The translations under genes were made by a program, and so were the position numbers. A stretch of DNA of 64,000 nucleotides, from positions 186,001 to 250,000 of the forward strand of contig NZ_JAEMNW010000004.1 of NCBI RefSeq assembly GCF_016481275.1. The letters are read 5' to 3'. The DNA is from Antrihabitans auranticaus (GTDB taxonomy: Bacteria > Actinomycetota > Actinomycetes > Mycobacteriales > Mycobacteriaceae). This document shows, piece by piece, positions 35,222 through 45,841 of the stretch. The notes under the pieces were generated by a model. It searched no databases. It was not told the DNA's origin and was given only the letters and a program-made list of their open reading frames with translations. How positions within the stretch are numbered: position 1 is the stretch's first letter; each line of letters begins with the position of its first letter.

Positions 35222-36553
35222 ATGCCTTCGCGTCGGCGCAGCGTCGCCGTCATCGGAAGCGGTGTTGCAGGCCTCACTGCCGCGTATGTGCTGGCCAAAC
35301 ACGACCGTGTGACGCTCTACGAAGCCGACAAACGACTCGGCGGCCACGCGCATACGCACCGACTGACCCTCGACACCGGTCAACACGTCGCGATCGACAC
35401 TGGCTTCATCGTCCACAACGACCGGACCTACCCGACCCTGCTGCGCCTGTTCGGTGAACTCGGCGTGCAGACGCAGGAATCGGACATGTCCATGTCGGTT
35501 CGTTCGGAAGCCAGTGGCCTGGAGTACGCCGGTGCGAAAGGCGGCGCGGGCTTGTTCCCGACTCCGCGGACCGCCACGAACGGACGCTACCTAGTGATGC
35601 TCGGCGAGGTCGTTCGCTTCCACCGTCACGCGCGGGCGCTCCTGGCCGAACCGACCGAACCCGGTGCCCGCAGCGACAACATCGCGCAGTTTCTGGCCAG
35701 GCACAAGTTCAGCGGCTTCTTTGTCGAGCACTTCATGCGTCCGCTCATCGCTGCGGTCTGGTCGTGTGATCCCGAGGTCGCCGACGAGTACCCGGCGAAA
35801 TACCTCTTCACTTTTCTCGAACACCACGGCATGTTGACGGTCTTCGGCTCACCGACCTGGCGGACAGTGACGGGCGGCTCGGTCAACTACGTCGAAAAGA
35901 TCGCCGCCCGGATTCACGAGGTGCGTACCGGAGTTGCTGTGCGCCGCGTGATCGACAGTCACGACGGCGTCAAGCTCGTCGACGAGCGGGGCGAGGCGCG
36001 GACGTACGACGCGGTCGTCGTTGCAACACATCCACATCAGGCTGCGTCGATGCTCGCCAACCCGTCCGCGAAGACGGTCGACGTGCTGCGCGCTATCCCG
36101 TACGTGCAGAACCACGTCCAATTGCACACGGACAGTTCGGTCCTGCCGACCGCGCCCAAGGCGCGAGCGTCGTGGAACTACTTGATTCCGGCACACCCGA
36201 CCAGCGGGGTAGTCGTGACCTATGACTTGACGCGCCTCATGCGCATCGACACGGTCACCGACCGGCGCTTCCTCGTCACGCTCGGCGGGTCCGATCGTGT
36301 CGATCCAGCTTCGGTGATCGCCGAGATGACCTACGAGCACCCGGTGTACACGCCGTCCTCGGTTGCTGCGCAGGGACGATTGCACGAAATCGGCACGAGC
36401 CGAATCGCTTTCGCCGGTGCGTACCACGGGTGGGGATTCCACGAGGACGGTGCGCTATCCGGTCTTCGAGCGGCAGAACGAATCGGCGGATCGTGGGATG
36501 CCGATACAGACGCGCCGAGGAACATCGTCGAGTTGCACGGGGTCCCGTCGTGA
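35222..36553 (+). CDS. FAD-dependent amine oxidase-like oxidoreductase, first gene of lipid operon (Rv0449c-like, 443 aa)
   Basis: The FAD site is SVAVIGSGVAGLTAAYVLAKHDRVTLYEADKRLGGHAHTHRL, the NAD(P)-binding/amine-oxidase start of this family, with GHAHT and the C-terminal FAD segment (ISFAGAYHGWGFHEDGALSG-like) also conserved. Homologues are always coupled to DUF1365 and cyclopropane-synthase-like genes and are thought to oxidise or reduce acyl chains. Earlier in-frame ATGs at 35132 and 35171 exist; 35222 was preferred by similarity to the usual family start. The stop overlaps the next start (GTGA). Confidence 0.85.
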   Translation: MPSRRRSVAVIGSGVAGLTAAYVLAKHDRVTLYEADKRLGGHAHTHRLTLDTGQHVAIDTGFIVHNDRTYPTLLRLFGELGVQTQESDMSMSVRSEASGLEYAGAKGGAGLFPTPRTATNGRYLVMLGEVVRFHRHARALLAEPTEPGARSDNIAQFLARHKFSGFFVEHFMRPLIAAVWSCDPEVADEYPAKYLFTFLEHHGMLTVFGSPTWRTVTGGSVNYVEKIAARIHEVRTGVAVRRVIDSHDGVKLVDERGEARTYDAVVVATHPHQAASMLANPSAKTVDVLRAIPYVQNHVQLHTDSSVLPTAPKARASWNYLIPAHPTSGVVVTYDLTRLMRIDTVTDRRFLVTLGGSDRVDPASVIAEMTYEHPVYTPSSVAAQGRLHEIGTSRIAFAGAYHGWGFHEDGALSGLRAAERIGGSWDADTDAPRNIVELHGVPS

Positions 36554-37278
36554 CGCCCGCGCTGTACTCGACCCGAATCCGGCACGTCCGCACCGCGCCG
36601 CTTCGCAACGAATTCGAATATCGCAGCTATAGCTGGTTCGTCGACGTCGACGAGTTGCCGCGTTTGCCGCTGTGGTTGCGACCGTTCGCGCAGATTCGTG
36701 CAGCCGACCATCTCGAACCGCCGGGTACCGATCTGCGCTCCAGGGTGGAAACGGTGCTCGCGCGCAACGATATTCACTTCGCCGGTGGGCGGATAACAGC
36801 GTTGCTCAATGCGCGTGTCCTCGGGCACGTGTTCAACCCGCTCAGCGTGTTCTGGTGCCGATCGGATTCGGGAGAATTGCGCGCGGTCGTGGCCGAGGTG
36901 CACAACACCTACGGCCAGCGGCACGCATACGTCGTCGAGCCGTCCGAATCCGGGCGTGCAACGACCGAAAAGCGGTTCTACGTATCACCGTTCAACGATG
37001 TCTCGGGCGAGTACGAACTGTCTGTGCCCGAACCCGATGCCGAACTTGCCGTCCGGATCGTCCTTCGACGCGACGGAACCGAACCGTTCTTCGCCGGCAT
37101 GGACGGCACCCGTGAACCGGTCACGATCGCGAATGTCGTTCGTGCACAGCTTCGTAGGCCAGTCGCCCCACTGGCAGTTTCAGCTCGTATCCGAAAGCAG
37201 GGAATCGCGTTGTGGGCGCGCGGTCTGCCGGTGGTGCCACGGCCGGACGCCAAACGTGCACAGGAGGTAAGTACGTGA
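36550..37278 (+). CDS. DUF1365 family protein (Rv0448c-like, 242 aa)
   Basis: The family pattern is clear: ALYSTRIRHVRTAPLRNEFEYRSYSWFVDVDELPRLP at the start, then FNPLSVFWCRSDSGELRAVVAEVHNTYGQRH and EKRFYVSPFNDVSGEYELSV. No catalytic mechanism is established for DUF1365, but it co-occurs with the flavoprotein and methyltransferase in many bacteria. The GTG start overlaps the upstream stop and the gene end overlaps the next start, so it is translationally coupled on both sides. Confidence 0.88.
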   Translation: MTPALYSTRIRHVRTAPLRNEFEYRSYSWFVDVDELPRLPLWLRPFAQIRAADHLEPPGTDLRSRVETVLARNDIHFAGGRITALLNARVLGHVFNPLSVFWCRSDSGELRAVVAEVHNTYGQRHAYVVEPSESGRATTEKRFYVSPFNDVSGEYELSVPEPDAELAVRIVLRRDGTEPFFAGMDGTREPVTIANVVRAQLRRPVAPLAVSARIRKQGIALWARGLPVVPRPDAKRAQEVST

Positions 37279-38615
37279 GCAGCAGCATCGACGATGTGAC
37301 TCCACGGCAGCCCGACGAGGACTTCACGGACTGGCCGGGACTCGCTCGGGTTCCACAGTCCACGCGGCTCCGGGTGCGAGCGTGGGCGGCCGATAAGCTG
37401 TTTCGACGCGCAGCATCGCGCCTACCGGTTCGGGTCGAGTACCCGGACGGATCGGTCATCGGTGCGCGTGCCGACTCGGACATACTCCCGCGCATGATCA
37501 TTCGCCGACCCGATGCATTTGCCGAGCGCGTCGGCGCGCGCGGCCTGATCGGGTTCGGTGAGTCGTACATGGCGGGGGATTGGATTGCACCTGACCTCGC
37601 CGGCGTTCTGACGATCTTTGCGTCGCGCATGGCGCAGCTCGTTCCGGCTCCGCTGCAACGCCTGCGCAGCATCGCTGTCGCGGGACCGCCCGCCAGTGAA
37701 CTCGGCTCGGAAGAGAATGCCCAGTCGAACATCTCGGCGCACTACGACAAGTCGAACGACCTCTTCGCGCTCTTTCTCGATTCCACGATGACCTACTCCA
37801 GCGCCCTGTTCGGCGAGCCGCAGGTGGTCGGAACCACCGACGACAGAACCGATTTGGTCGCATTTGTCGCGGACCCGCCGAGCTGGGAAGAGCTCGAGGC
37901 CGCGCAGGAACGAAAGATCGACCGGCTGCTCGATTCCGCCGGCGTCGGGCCGGGCAGCAGGGTTCTGGAGGTGGGCACCGGGTGGGGCGAACTCTGCATT
38001 CGTGCGGCGTCGCGCGGTGCGATCGTCAGGTCGGTCACGTTGTCGCGCGAGCAGCAGGAACTCGCGCTGAAGCGAGTCGCCGAGGCGGGGCACGGCGCTG
38101 CCGTCCAGGTCGATCTGCTCGACTATCGCTCCGTCACAGGCGAATACGATGCGATCGTGTCGGTCGAGATGATCGAAGCCGTCGGTCACAAACATTGGGC
38201 GACCTACTTCGGCGCGCTGGACAAGCTGCTCGCGCCTGGCGGCAAGGTTGCGCTGCAAGCGATCACGATGCCGCACGACCGAATGTTGGCCACTCGTAAC
38301 ACCTACACGTGGATCCAGAAGTACATCTTTCCCGGTGGGTTCCTGCCGTCGACGAAGGCGATCGAAACTGTCGCGGCCAAACACACGACGCTGCGGGTCC
38401 GCGAGCGGCTCGCTCTCGGCCCGCACTACGCGGAAACGCTGCGGCTGTGGCGGGAGCGATTCGACGCCGAGCGCGGAAAGGCTGCCGAACTCGGATTCGA
38501 CAAGGTCTTCCGCCGGATGTGGCAGTTCTACCTCGGCTACTCCGAGGCAGGATTCCGTTCGGGTTACCTGGATGTCGAACAGTTGGTCCTAGTGCGCGAC
38601 GAGGTGAAAGCGTGA
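37275..38615 (+). CDS. Cyclopropane-fatty-acid-synthase-type SAM methyltransferase 1 (446 aa)
   Basis: AGGAGG at 37262-37267 drives the GTG start. The N-terminal lipid-binding part is followed by the CFA motif NISAHYDKSNDLFALFLDSTMTYSSALF and SAM motif VLEVGTGWGELCIRAASRG. Later SVEMIEAVGHKHWATYF and YIFPGGFLPS are also family hallmarks. Enzymes of this group add a carbon from SAM to double bonds of phospholipid acyl chains, giving cyclopropane, methyl-branched or furan-precursor groups; UfaA1 (Rv0447c) is the nearest mycobacterial relative by context. It is followed by a diverged second copy. Confidence 0.9.
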   Translation: MSSSIDDVTPRQPDEDFTDWPGLARVPQSTRLRVRAWAADKLFRRAASRLPVRVEYPDGSVIGARADSDILPRMIIRRPDAFAERVGARGLIGFGESYMAGDWIAPDLAGVLTIFASRMAQLVPAPLQRLRSIAVAGPPASELGSEENAQSNISAHYDKSNDLFALFLDSTMTYSSALFGEPQVVGTTDDRTDLVAFVADPPSWEELEAAQERKIDRLLDSAGVGPGSRVLEVGTGWGELCIRAASRGAIVRSVTLSREQQELALKRVAEAGHGAAVQVDLLDYRSVTGEYDAIVSVEMIEAVGHKHWATYFGALDKLLAPGGKVALQAITMPHDRMLATRNTYTWIQKYIFPGGFLPSTKAIETVAAKHTTLRVRERLALGPHYAETLRLWRERFDAERGKAAELGFDKVFRRMWQFYLGYSEAGFRSGYLDVEQLVLVRDEVKA

Positions 38616-39850
38616 CCGTCGCAGCGCAATTGGAGAAAGCGTTGCGGCCGTTGGTCGACGGCGACCTGCCGGTGCACCTCACGGCCTGGGACGGAAGTAC
38701 CGCGGGACCGGTCGGCGCTCCGAGCGTCGTTCTCGACAGCCCGGATGCGCTGCGCCGAATCCTGTGGAGCCCAGGGGAACTGGGCGCGGCGCAGGCATAC
38801 GTAACCGGCGCGCTCGACGTCGAGGGTGACCTGTCGGAAGCGCTGACCCACGTCCGGCAGGTGGCGGCCGAACGTGGACTCCGGGCCACACCGGCACTGG
38901 GGGACATCGCGCGACTGCTGCGTCTAGCCCGTCGGCTCGGCGCGGTCGGCAGACCCCTGGCACCGCCCGCGAGCCAAGCCGCGGTTCGCGGCCGGCTGCA
39001 CAGTCGGGTTCGCGACCGTGCGGCGATCAGCTTCCACTACGACCTGTCGAACGACTTCTATTCGCTGATCCTCGATCCGTCGATGGCCTACTCGTGTGCG
39101 TACTTCACGCGGAATGTCCCTGGTACGGAACCGGATCCGAACTACGGCATCGCGGACGCTCAACGCGACAAACTCGATCTGGTGTGCCGCAAGATCGGGC
39201 TCGGCCGACCGGGTATGCGTCTGCTCGATGTCGGATGCGGCTGGGGATCGCTCAGCCTGCACGCCGCAGAGCATTACGACGCGCAGGTCGTCGGTATCAC
39301 GATTTCCCGTGAGCAGAAGGCGTTCATCGACAAGCGGATCGCGGACAGGGGCTTGGCCGACCGGGTCGAGATCAGGCTGGCCGATTATCGCGAGATCGCC
39401 GGGGAATTCGACGCTGTGGCGTCGATCGAGATGGGCGAACACGTCGGTGAGAAGAACTACGGCATCTACGCGCGGACGCTGTTCGATCGGGCGCTGCCCG
39501 GAGCTCACGTTCTTGTGCAGCAGATGTCACGTCGTGGCCGCTATCCAGGCGGTGGGCCGTTCATCGAGTCCTTCATTGCCCCGGACATGACCATGCGACC
39601 GGTCGGCGACACCCTGTCCTATTTCGAAGGTGCGGGGTTCGAGATCCGTGGTGTGCACGCGCTTCGCGAGCACTACGCGTGGACGGTCGCCGCGTGGCTG
39701 CAAACGTTCGAAGAGCATTGGGACGAAGTGGTGGCATTGGTCGGCGTCGAGGTCGCGCGTGTGTGGCGGTTGTATCTCGTCGGCGGCGGACTGAGTTTCG
39801 AAGAGGGCCGTATGGGCGTCGATCAAATCCTGATGTCGAAGTCGCTATGA
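38612..39850 (+). CDS. Cyclopropane-fatty-acid-synthase-type SAM methyltransferase 2 (412 aa)
   Basis: A second, clearly different CFA-family enzyme is coupled by GTGA overlap. It has AISFHYDLSNDFYSLILDPSMAYSCAYF and SAM motif LLDVGCGWGSLSLHAAEHYDAQVVGITISREQ, followed by ASIEMGEHVGEKNYGIYARTLF and the active-site region SYFEGAGFEIRGVHALREHYAWTVAAW. It resembles standard CFA/mycolic-type methyltransferases more than its neighbour does. The two may act one after the other on the same acyl chain or on different double bonds. Confidence 0.9.
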   Translation: MTVAAQLEKALRPLVDGDLPVHLTAWDGSTAGPVGAPSVVLDSPDALRRILWSPGELGAAQAYVTGALDVEGDLSEALTHVRQVAAERGLRATPALGDIARLLRLARRLGAVGRPLAPPASQAAVRGRLHSRVRDRAAISFHYDLSNDFYSLILDPSMAYSCAYFTRNVPGTEPDPNYGIADAQRDKLDLVCRKIGLGRPGMRLLDVGCGWGSLSLHAAEHYDAQVVGITISREQKAFIDKRIADRGLADRVEIRLADYREIAGEFDAVASIEMGEHVGEKNYGIYARTLFDRALPGAHVLVQQMSRRGRYPGGGPFIESFIAPDMTMRPVGDTLSYFEGAGFEIRGVHALREHYAWTVAAWLQTFEEHWDEVVALVGVEVARVWRLYLVGGGLSFEEGRMGVDQILMSKSL

Positions 39851-40623
39851 GTGGGTGGTCGAGCTTCGCGCTCGTCTCCGGAGTGAGTGCTGTCCTCCTC
39901 GTCGTGGTGCAAGTGGGCGCATTCGTCGTCGGCCGTCGAATCGGCAGGTACAACGTCGTCGATGTCGCGTGGGGGATCGGCTTCGTCGTCGTCGCGGCGG
40001 CATGCGCCGTAATCGGAGACGGCGACGGCACGCGGCGCGTCCTGTTGCTGGTGCTCACTGCGGTGTGGGGACTTCGCCTGAGTTGGCACGTGTACCGGAA
40101 GTCGGCGGGCAAGGGCGAAGATCCGCGCTACGTGGCAATGCTCGACGGCGCCAGTCCGGGCGAGGCGATCCGGCGAGTTTTCGCTACGCAGGGAGTCGCG
40201 CAGTGGTTTGTGTCCCTGCCGTTGCAGGTATCGGCGGTCAGCGGCACCGGCTGGACTCCGCTCCTTGCTCTCGGTGTCGCCGTGTGGGCGCTCGGTCAGA
40301 TCTTCGAGGCGGTCGGCGATCAGCAACTCGCGCAGTTCAAGGCGGACCCGGCGAACAAGGGCACGATCATGGACAAGGGTCTGTGGGCGTGGACGCGGCA
40401 CCCAAACTACTTCGGCGACTCGGCCGTGTGGTGGGGGCTCTGGCTGATCGCGGCCAGTGCGTGGCCCGGTGTGCTGACCGTGGCCTCGCCGGTCGTGATG
40501 ACGTATTTTCTGGTCTTCGCGACGGGCGCGCGACTCCTGGAGCGGTCGATGGCCAAGCGCCCCGGCTACCCCGAATATCAGCGGCGAACCAGCTATTTCC
40601 TGCCAAGGCCGCCGCGGGGTTGA
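39847..40623 (+). CDS. DUF1295 (steroid 5-alpha-reductase-like) membrane protein (Rv0446c-like, 258 aa)
   Basis: About six or seven membrane helices are present, with the conserved loop LRLSWHVYRKSAGKGEDPRY and the signature GLWAWTRHPNYFGDSAVWWGLWL. The last is the NADPH/substrate region shared with steroid 5-alpha-reductase and isoprenylcysteine methyltransferase folds. It probably reduces a lipid double bond using NADPH. The start overlaps the upstream stop (ATGA), making it the fifth and last gene of the coupled operon. Confidence 0.88.
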   Translation: MSGWSSFALVSGVSAVLLVVVQVGAFVVGRRIGRYNVVDVAWGIGFVVVAAACAVIGDGDGTRRVLLLVLTAVWGLRLSWHVYRKSAGKGEDPRYVAMLDGASPGEAIRRVFATQGVAQWFVSLPLQVSAVSGTGWTPLLALGVAVWALGQIFEAVGDQQLAQFKADPANKGTIMDKGLWAWTRHPNYFGDSAVWWGLWLIAASAWPGVLTVASPVVMTYFLVFATGARLLERSMAKRPGYPEYQRRTSYFLPRPPRG

Positions 40624-40758
40624 CGGAGTGCGGCGCCGATAGGTCGCCGGGCGTCACGCTGGGATCGTCGGCCGAACAGGCGGTTGCTGGGGAGTTTCGC
40701 GAATAGCCGCGGCGACAATGGCCTGGTCGGCGGGGTGTGGATCGATGCTGCTACGAGC
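40624..40758. other. Short intergenic region after the lipid operon
   Basis: I see no gene and no strong hairpin between the DUF1295 stop and the 3' end of the convergent tRNA-Gly. Confidence 0.5.
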
Positions 40759-40832
40759 TGGAGCCGATGACGGGAATCGAACCCGCGTAATCAGTTTGGA
40801 AGACTGAGGCTCTACCATTGAGCTACATCGGC
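40759..40832 (-). tRNA. tRNA-Gly (anticodon TCC), CCA encoded
   Basis: On the minus strand the sequence starts GCCGATG, which pairs with CATCGGC. The anticodon loop is CTTCCAA (anticodon TCC), the T arm is CGGGTTCGATTCCCG, the discriminator is T, and CCA is encoded at 40761-40759. Confidence 0.95.
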
Positions 40833-41002
40833 ATGCAAACGACACCAGTCGGGATCGCCGCGGATGTCGTGTGCGATGAGACTGTACCGAACCTCGCTTT
40901 GGTATCGGTAATCGGGGCACCGTAGGATTGCGTGCTGGCTCCCGCCACAGTGTCCTGTTCGCTGGACGCGATGGCTCTTGGAGTCGAAGTGTGTGAGTGG
41001 AA

Positions 41003-41080
<78 letters not shown>

Positions 41081-41169
41081 CAGGAACACGAGCTTTCCCA
41101 AGCCGTGCAGATCGACTCGCCACCCAGGCGAGTGCAGAGAACGTGACAAATCTACAAAGGAGTAACTCC

Positions 41170-42606
41170 GTGAAGAGCACCGTCGAGCAATTGAGCCCGA
41201 CGCGAGTCCGGATCAACGTTGAGGTGCCCTTCGAGGAACTCAAGCCTGATTTCGATCGCGCGTACAAGACGCTCGCGCAGCAGGTCCGTATCCCCGGATT
41301 CCGCCCAGGCAAGGCACCCGCCAAGTTGCTCGAAGCCCGTGTCGGTCGCGGCGCGATCCTGGAGCAGGTCGTCAACGACGCCCTGCCCGGAAAGTACAGC
41401 GAGGCCGTGCAGACGTCGGCAGTCAAGGTCATCGGTCAGCCCGATATCGAGATCACCAAGATCGAAGACGGCCAGGAACTGTCGTTCACCGCAGAGGTCG
41501 ACATTCGTCCCGAGATCGCGTTGCCGGACTACTCGACGATCAGCGTCACCGTCGATCCGATCGCGGTCACCGATGACGACATCGAAGAGCAGCTGAAGTC
41601 GCTTCAGGCGCGATTCGGCACCCTCACCGGTGCCGACCGCCCGGTTGCGGACGGCGATTTCGTGTCGATTGACCTGTCGGCCACGGTCGACGGCGAAACC
41701 GTCGAGGAAGCCAGCGCGACCGGGTTGTCGCACGAGGTCGGTTCGGGTCAGCTGATCGAGGGTCTCGACGAGGCGCTCATCGGACTGTCGTCGGGCGAGA
41801 CCAAGGAATTCACGTCGACCCTCGTTGCCGGTGACCATGCCGGTAAGGAAGCACTCGTCACGGTGACGGTCGGTTCGGTCAAGGAGCGCGAGCTGCCCGC
41901 GGCCGACGACGAGTTCGCTCAGCTCGCGAGCGAGTTCGACACGCTGGACGACCTGAAGGCCGACCTCCGTGAGCGCGTTGGACGCGTTCGCAAGGTCGAG
42001 CAGGCCGGCTCGATCCGCGACAAGGTGCTCGAGACTCTGCTCGAGACCGTCGAGATTCCGGTGCCCGAGAGTGTCGTCAAGTCCGAGGTCGACGCGCAGA
42101 TCCACGACGCGCTGCACGGTCTCGATCACGACGACGAGCAGCTCAACACACTGCTCGAGGCGCAGGGCAGCAGCCGCGAAGAGTTCGAGGCGGACGCGCA
42201 GAAGTCGGCCGAGCGGTCGGTGAAGATCCAGCTGCTGCTCGACGCGATCGCGGAAGCCGAAGGCACCGAGGTCGGCCAGGAAGAGCTGACCGAGCGCATC
42301 ATCTTCCAGGCGCAGCGCTACGGCATCTCGCCCGAGCAGTTCATCCAGCAGATCCAGCAGGCCAACCAGCTCGGCGCCATCTTTGCCGATGTCCGTCGTG
42401 GCAAGGCGCTGGCCGGCGTTGTCGACCGGGTGAGCGTCAGCGACACCGAAGGCAACTCGATCGACACCGCCGCACTGTTCGGCAGCGAGGCCGGCGAGAC
42501 GGTCACCGACGCGGACGAGTTCGAAGAAGATGATTTCGAAGACGACTCGGACGACGACGAAGTGATCGCAGCCGACGAAGAAGCTGTGTCGGCCGAAGAG
42601 AAGTAG
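41170..42606 (+). CDS. tig: Trigger factor (478 aa)
   Basis: This ribosome-bound chaperone and prolyl isomerase starts [50 protein letters not shown], where GFRPGKAP is the ribosome-docking signature. The FKBP-type isomerase domain follows ([14 protein letters not shown]...[16 protein letters not shown]), then a helical C-terminal domain and an acidic tail ([16 protein letters not shown]) typical of actinobacteria. The GTG is set by AAAGGAG at 41156-41162. Its stop precedes a strong hairpin, so clpP1 has its own promoter. Confidence 0.96.
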   Translation: MKSTVEQLSPTRVRINVEVPFEELKPDFDRAYKTLAQQVRIPGFRPGKAPAKLLEARVGRGAILEQVVNDALPGKYSEAVQTSAVKVIGQPDIEITKIEDGQELSFTAEVDIRPEIALPDYSTISVTVDPIAVTDDDIEEQLKSLQARFGTLTGADRPVADGDFVSIDLSATVDGETVEEASATGLSHEVGSGQLIEGLDEALIGLSSGETKEFTSTLVAGDHAGKEALVTVTVGSVKERELPAADDEFAQLASEFDTLDDLKADLRERVGRVRKVEQAGSIRDKVLETLLETVEIPVPESVVKSEVDAQIHDALHGLDHDDEQLNTLLEAQGSSREEFEADAQKSAERSVKIQLLLDAIAEAEGTEVGQEELTERIIFQAQRYGISPEQFIQQIQQANQLGAIFADVRRGKALAGVVDRVSVSDTEGNSIDTAALFGSEAGETVTDADEFEEDDFEDDSDDDEVIAADEEAVSAEEK

Positions 42607-42617
42607 CGGATACGTAA

Positions 42618-42635
42618 TTTCCGCTTTGAGCGAAG
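42618..42635. promoter_or_regulatory. Candidate ClgR-type operator upstream of clpP1
   Basis: The sequence TTTCCGCTTTGAGCGAAG contains CGCT-TTG-AGCG, close to the actinobacterial ClgR consensus CGCYNANRGCG, with one mismatch at the central A. It lies about 85 bases before the clpP1 start, and ClgR is the known activator of clpP1P2 in this group. It touches the left arm of the tig terminator. Confidence 0.45.
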
Positions 42636-42672
42636 TAAGGCGGCGCCGGGACTCCGGCGCCGCCTTACTTCG
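42631..42672. terminator. 19-bp perfect hairpin terminator after tig
   Basis: Arms 42631-42649 and 42654-42672 are exact complements (CGAAGTAAGGCGGCGCCGG and its complement) around the loop GACT. The stem is very stable and begins 24 bases after the tig stop. Confidence 0.8.
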
Positions 42673-42719
42673 TTAGTGTTTGTGTCAGCGAAGTCAATGC
42701 AATCGAGAAGGCAGGTACC

Positions 42720-43385
42720 GTGACACCGCATAACGAGTCGACGCAGGGTCTGATCGCGACGAGTACCGACGCGACGCGCAACATTGCGCCTGTCATGAGG
42801 GCAGCGTCGTCGGGCATGAATCTCACCGACTCGGTCTTCGAGCGTCTGCTGCACGAGCGCATCATCTTCCTCGGCACTCAGGTCGACGACGATATTGCCA
42901 ACAAGCTCTGCGCCCAGATCCTCCTGCTTTCGGCCGAGGACCCGACAAGGGACATCTCGCTCTACATCAACTCACCGGGTGGTTCGGTGAGCGCCGGCAT
43001 GGCGATCTTCGACACGATGCAGTTCGCTGAGTGCGACATCGCGACGTACGGCATGGGCATGGCCGCATCGATGGGCCAGTTCCTGCTGACCGCCGGCGCC
43101 AAGGGCAAGCGCTACGCGCTCCCGCACGCGCGAATCATGATGCACCAGCCTTCGGGCGGGTTCGGTGGCACCGCGGCCGACATCGCGATCACTGCTCAGC
43201 TGCTGAAGCGCACGAAGCGTGAACTGAACGAGCTGAACGCGGAACACACCGGGAAGTCGGTCGAGCAGATCGAGGCCGACGCGGACCGCGATCGCTGGTT
43301 CACCGCGCAGGAAGCGCTCGAATACGGTTTCGTCGACCACGTCATTTCTCGCGCAACGCAGGCCGGCGGTACGGGGACGTCGTAA
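42720..43385 (+). CDS. clpP1: ATP-dependent Clp protease proteolytic subunit 1 (221 aa)
   Basis: The serine protease core is [43 protein letters not shown], with catalytic Ser in [13 protein letters not shown], His in [11 protein letters not shown] and Asp in [22 protein letters not shown]. In actinobacteria ClpP1 forms a mixed 14-mer with ClpP2 that degrades proteins delivered by ClpX or ClpC1. The GTG at 42720 gives a leader about 20 residues longer than in Mycobacterium (propeptide); an internal ATG at 42796 is possible. Confidence 0.95.
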   Translation: MTPHNESTQGLIATSTDATRNIAPVMRAASSGMNLTDSVFERLLHERIIFLGTQVDDDIANKLCAQILLLSAEDPTRDISLYINSPGGSVSAGMAIFDTMQFAECDIATYGMGMAASMGQFLLTAGAKGKRYALPHARIMMHQPSGGFGGTAADIAITAQLLKRTKRELNELNAEHTGKSVEQIEADADRDRWFTAQEALEYGFVDHVISRATQAGGTGTS

Positions 43386-43429
43386 CGAGTCGTCGCTGCA
43401 GTCCACCACCCCACACTCTTGGAGAGAAG

Positions 43430-44098
43430 ATGGCTAACTTGTTCGACCCCCGTTCCATTTCCGGTGGCGCACCCGCCGGCATGCCGCAGTCGCGCTACAT
43501 CCTGCCCAGCTTCACCGAGCAGACCAGCTACGGCGTCAAGACGATGGACCCGTACGTCAAGCTGTTCGAGGAGCGCATCATCTTCCTCGGTTCGCAGGTC
43601 GACGACGTGTCCGCCAACGACCTGATGGCGCAGCTGCTGGTGCTCGAGTCGCAGGACCCGGACCGTGACATCACGATGTACATCAACTCGCCCGGTGGTT
43701 CTTTCACTGCGCTGATGGCGATCTACGACACGATGCAGTACGTCCGTGCCGATGTCGCGACGGTCTGCCTGGGCCAGGCCGCGTCGGCCGCCGCCGTCCT
43801 GCTCGCCGCCGGTACGCCGGGCAAGCGTGCGTGCCTCCCCAACGCCCGCGTGCTGATTCACCAGCCTTCGGTCGAGGGTGGCATCCAGGGCCAGGTTTCC
43901 GACCTGGAAATTCAGGCCGCTGAGATCGAACGCATGCGTCGCCTGATGGAGACCACGCTGGCTCGCCACACGAACAAGGATGCGGACACCATTCGCAAGG
44001 ACACCGACCGCGACAAGATCCTCACGGCCGAAGATGCCAAGGAGTACGGGATCGTGGACCAGGTGTTCGACTACCGCAAGCTCAGCGCTCAGCGTTAG
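43430..44098 (+). CDS. clpP2: ATP-dependent Clp protease proteolytic subunit 2 (222 aa)
   Basis: The partner subunit starts [54 protein letters not shown]. The catalytic Ser is in [16 protein letters not shown], His in [13 protein letters not shown] and Asp in [22 protein letters not shown]. The N-terminal propeptide is longer than in ClpP1, as expected for ClpP2. TTGGAGAG precedes the ATG. It lies 44 bases after clpP1 and is co-transcribed with it. Confidence 0.95.
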   Translation: MANLFDPRSISGGAPAGMPQSRYILPSFTEQTSYGVKTMDPYVKLFEERIIFLGSQVDDVSANDLMAQLLVLESQDPDRDITMYINSPGGSFTALMAIYDTMQYVRADVATVCLGQAASAAAVLLAAGTPGKRACLPNARVLIHQPSVEGGIQGQVSDLEIQAAEIERMRRLMETTLARHTNKDADTIRKDTDRDKILTAEDAKEYGIVDQVFDYRKLSAQR

Positions 44099-44429
44099 GC
44101 GGACCGGCCGGATCGCGACACGCCGGGGTACGCGAGGTTGCAGGCAATCTGCCTGAATCCGCGCCACTCTGAGTCACCGATCCGGCCGCCGACGGCCGGG
44201 CTCGCAGTGATTGCGCAGTTGCGCCCAGGTATTTTGCCGAAAGAGAGTGGGGTGAGCGACAAATGCAGGCTTCTGATCGCGAATCACCGCTAAGGAGTCG
44301 ACCTCGCTCGCGATCTGCGGGTACGGTCTCATCATGGGCCATGGTTTCTGATTGTCGGCTGTGTTCGCTTGGTCGTCCACAATCAGAGCTAGACGGTCGC
44401 ACGCGGACAAGGAAGTAGGAACCCACGAG
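44099..44429. other. Intergenic region between clpP2 and clpX
   Basis: No gene is supported in these 331 bases. A perfect 7-bp hairpin CCGGCCG/CGGCCGG with loop CCGA lies at 44182-44199 and may end the clpP transcript. A smaller CAGGCA/TGCCTG repeat precedes it at about 44140. The clpX promoter must lie to the right; GGAAGTAGG near 44411 is its ribosome site. Confidence 0.5.
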
Positions 44430-45710
<1,281 letters not shown>

Positions 45711-45730
45711 CTCGCCCCAGCTCACTACGA

Positions 45731-45760
45731 AGACCCACGCGAAATCGCGTGGGTCTTTCT
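45731..45760 (+). terminator. Rho-independent terminator after clpX
   Basis: Arms AGACCCACGCGA (45731-45742) and TCGCGTGGGTCT (45745-45756) form a stem followed by TTTCT. It lies 20 bases after the clpX stop and is the most canonical terminator in the window. Confidence 0.85.
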
Positions 45761-45841
45761 AGTTGGGGTTCGCGCGGGCGGGGGTAGAACACGTTACGCT
45801 TTTCCGAGGTGCCTGCCGCAGTCTCGAACGGAGAAACGCAG

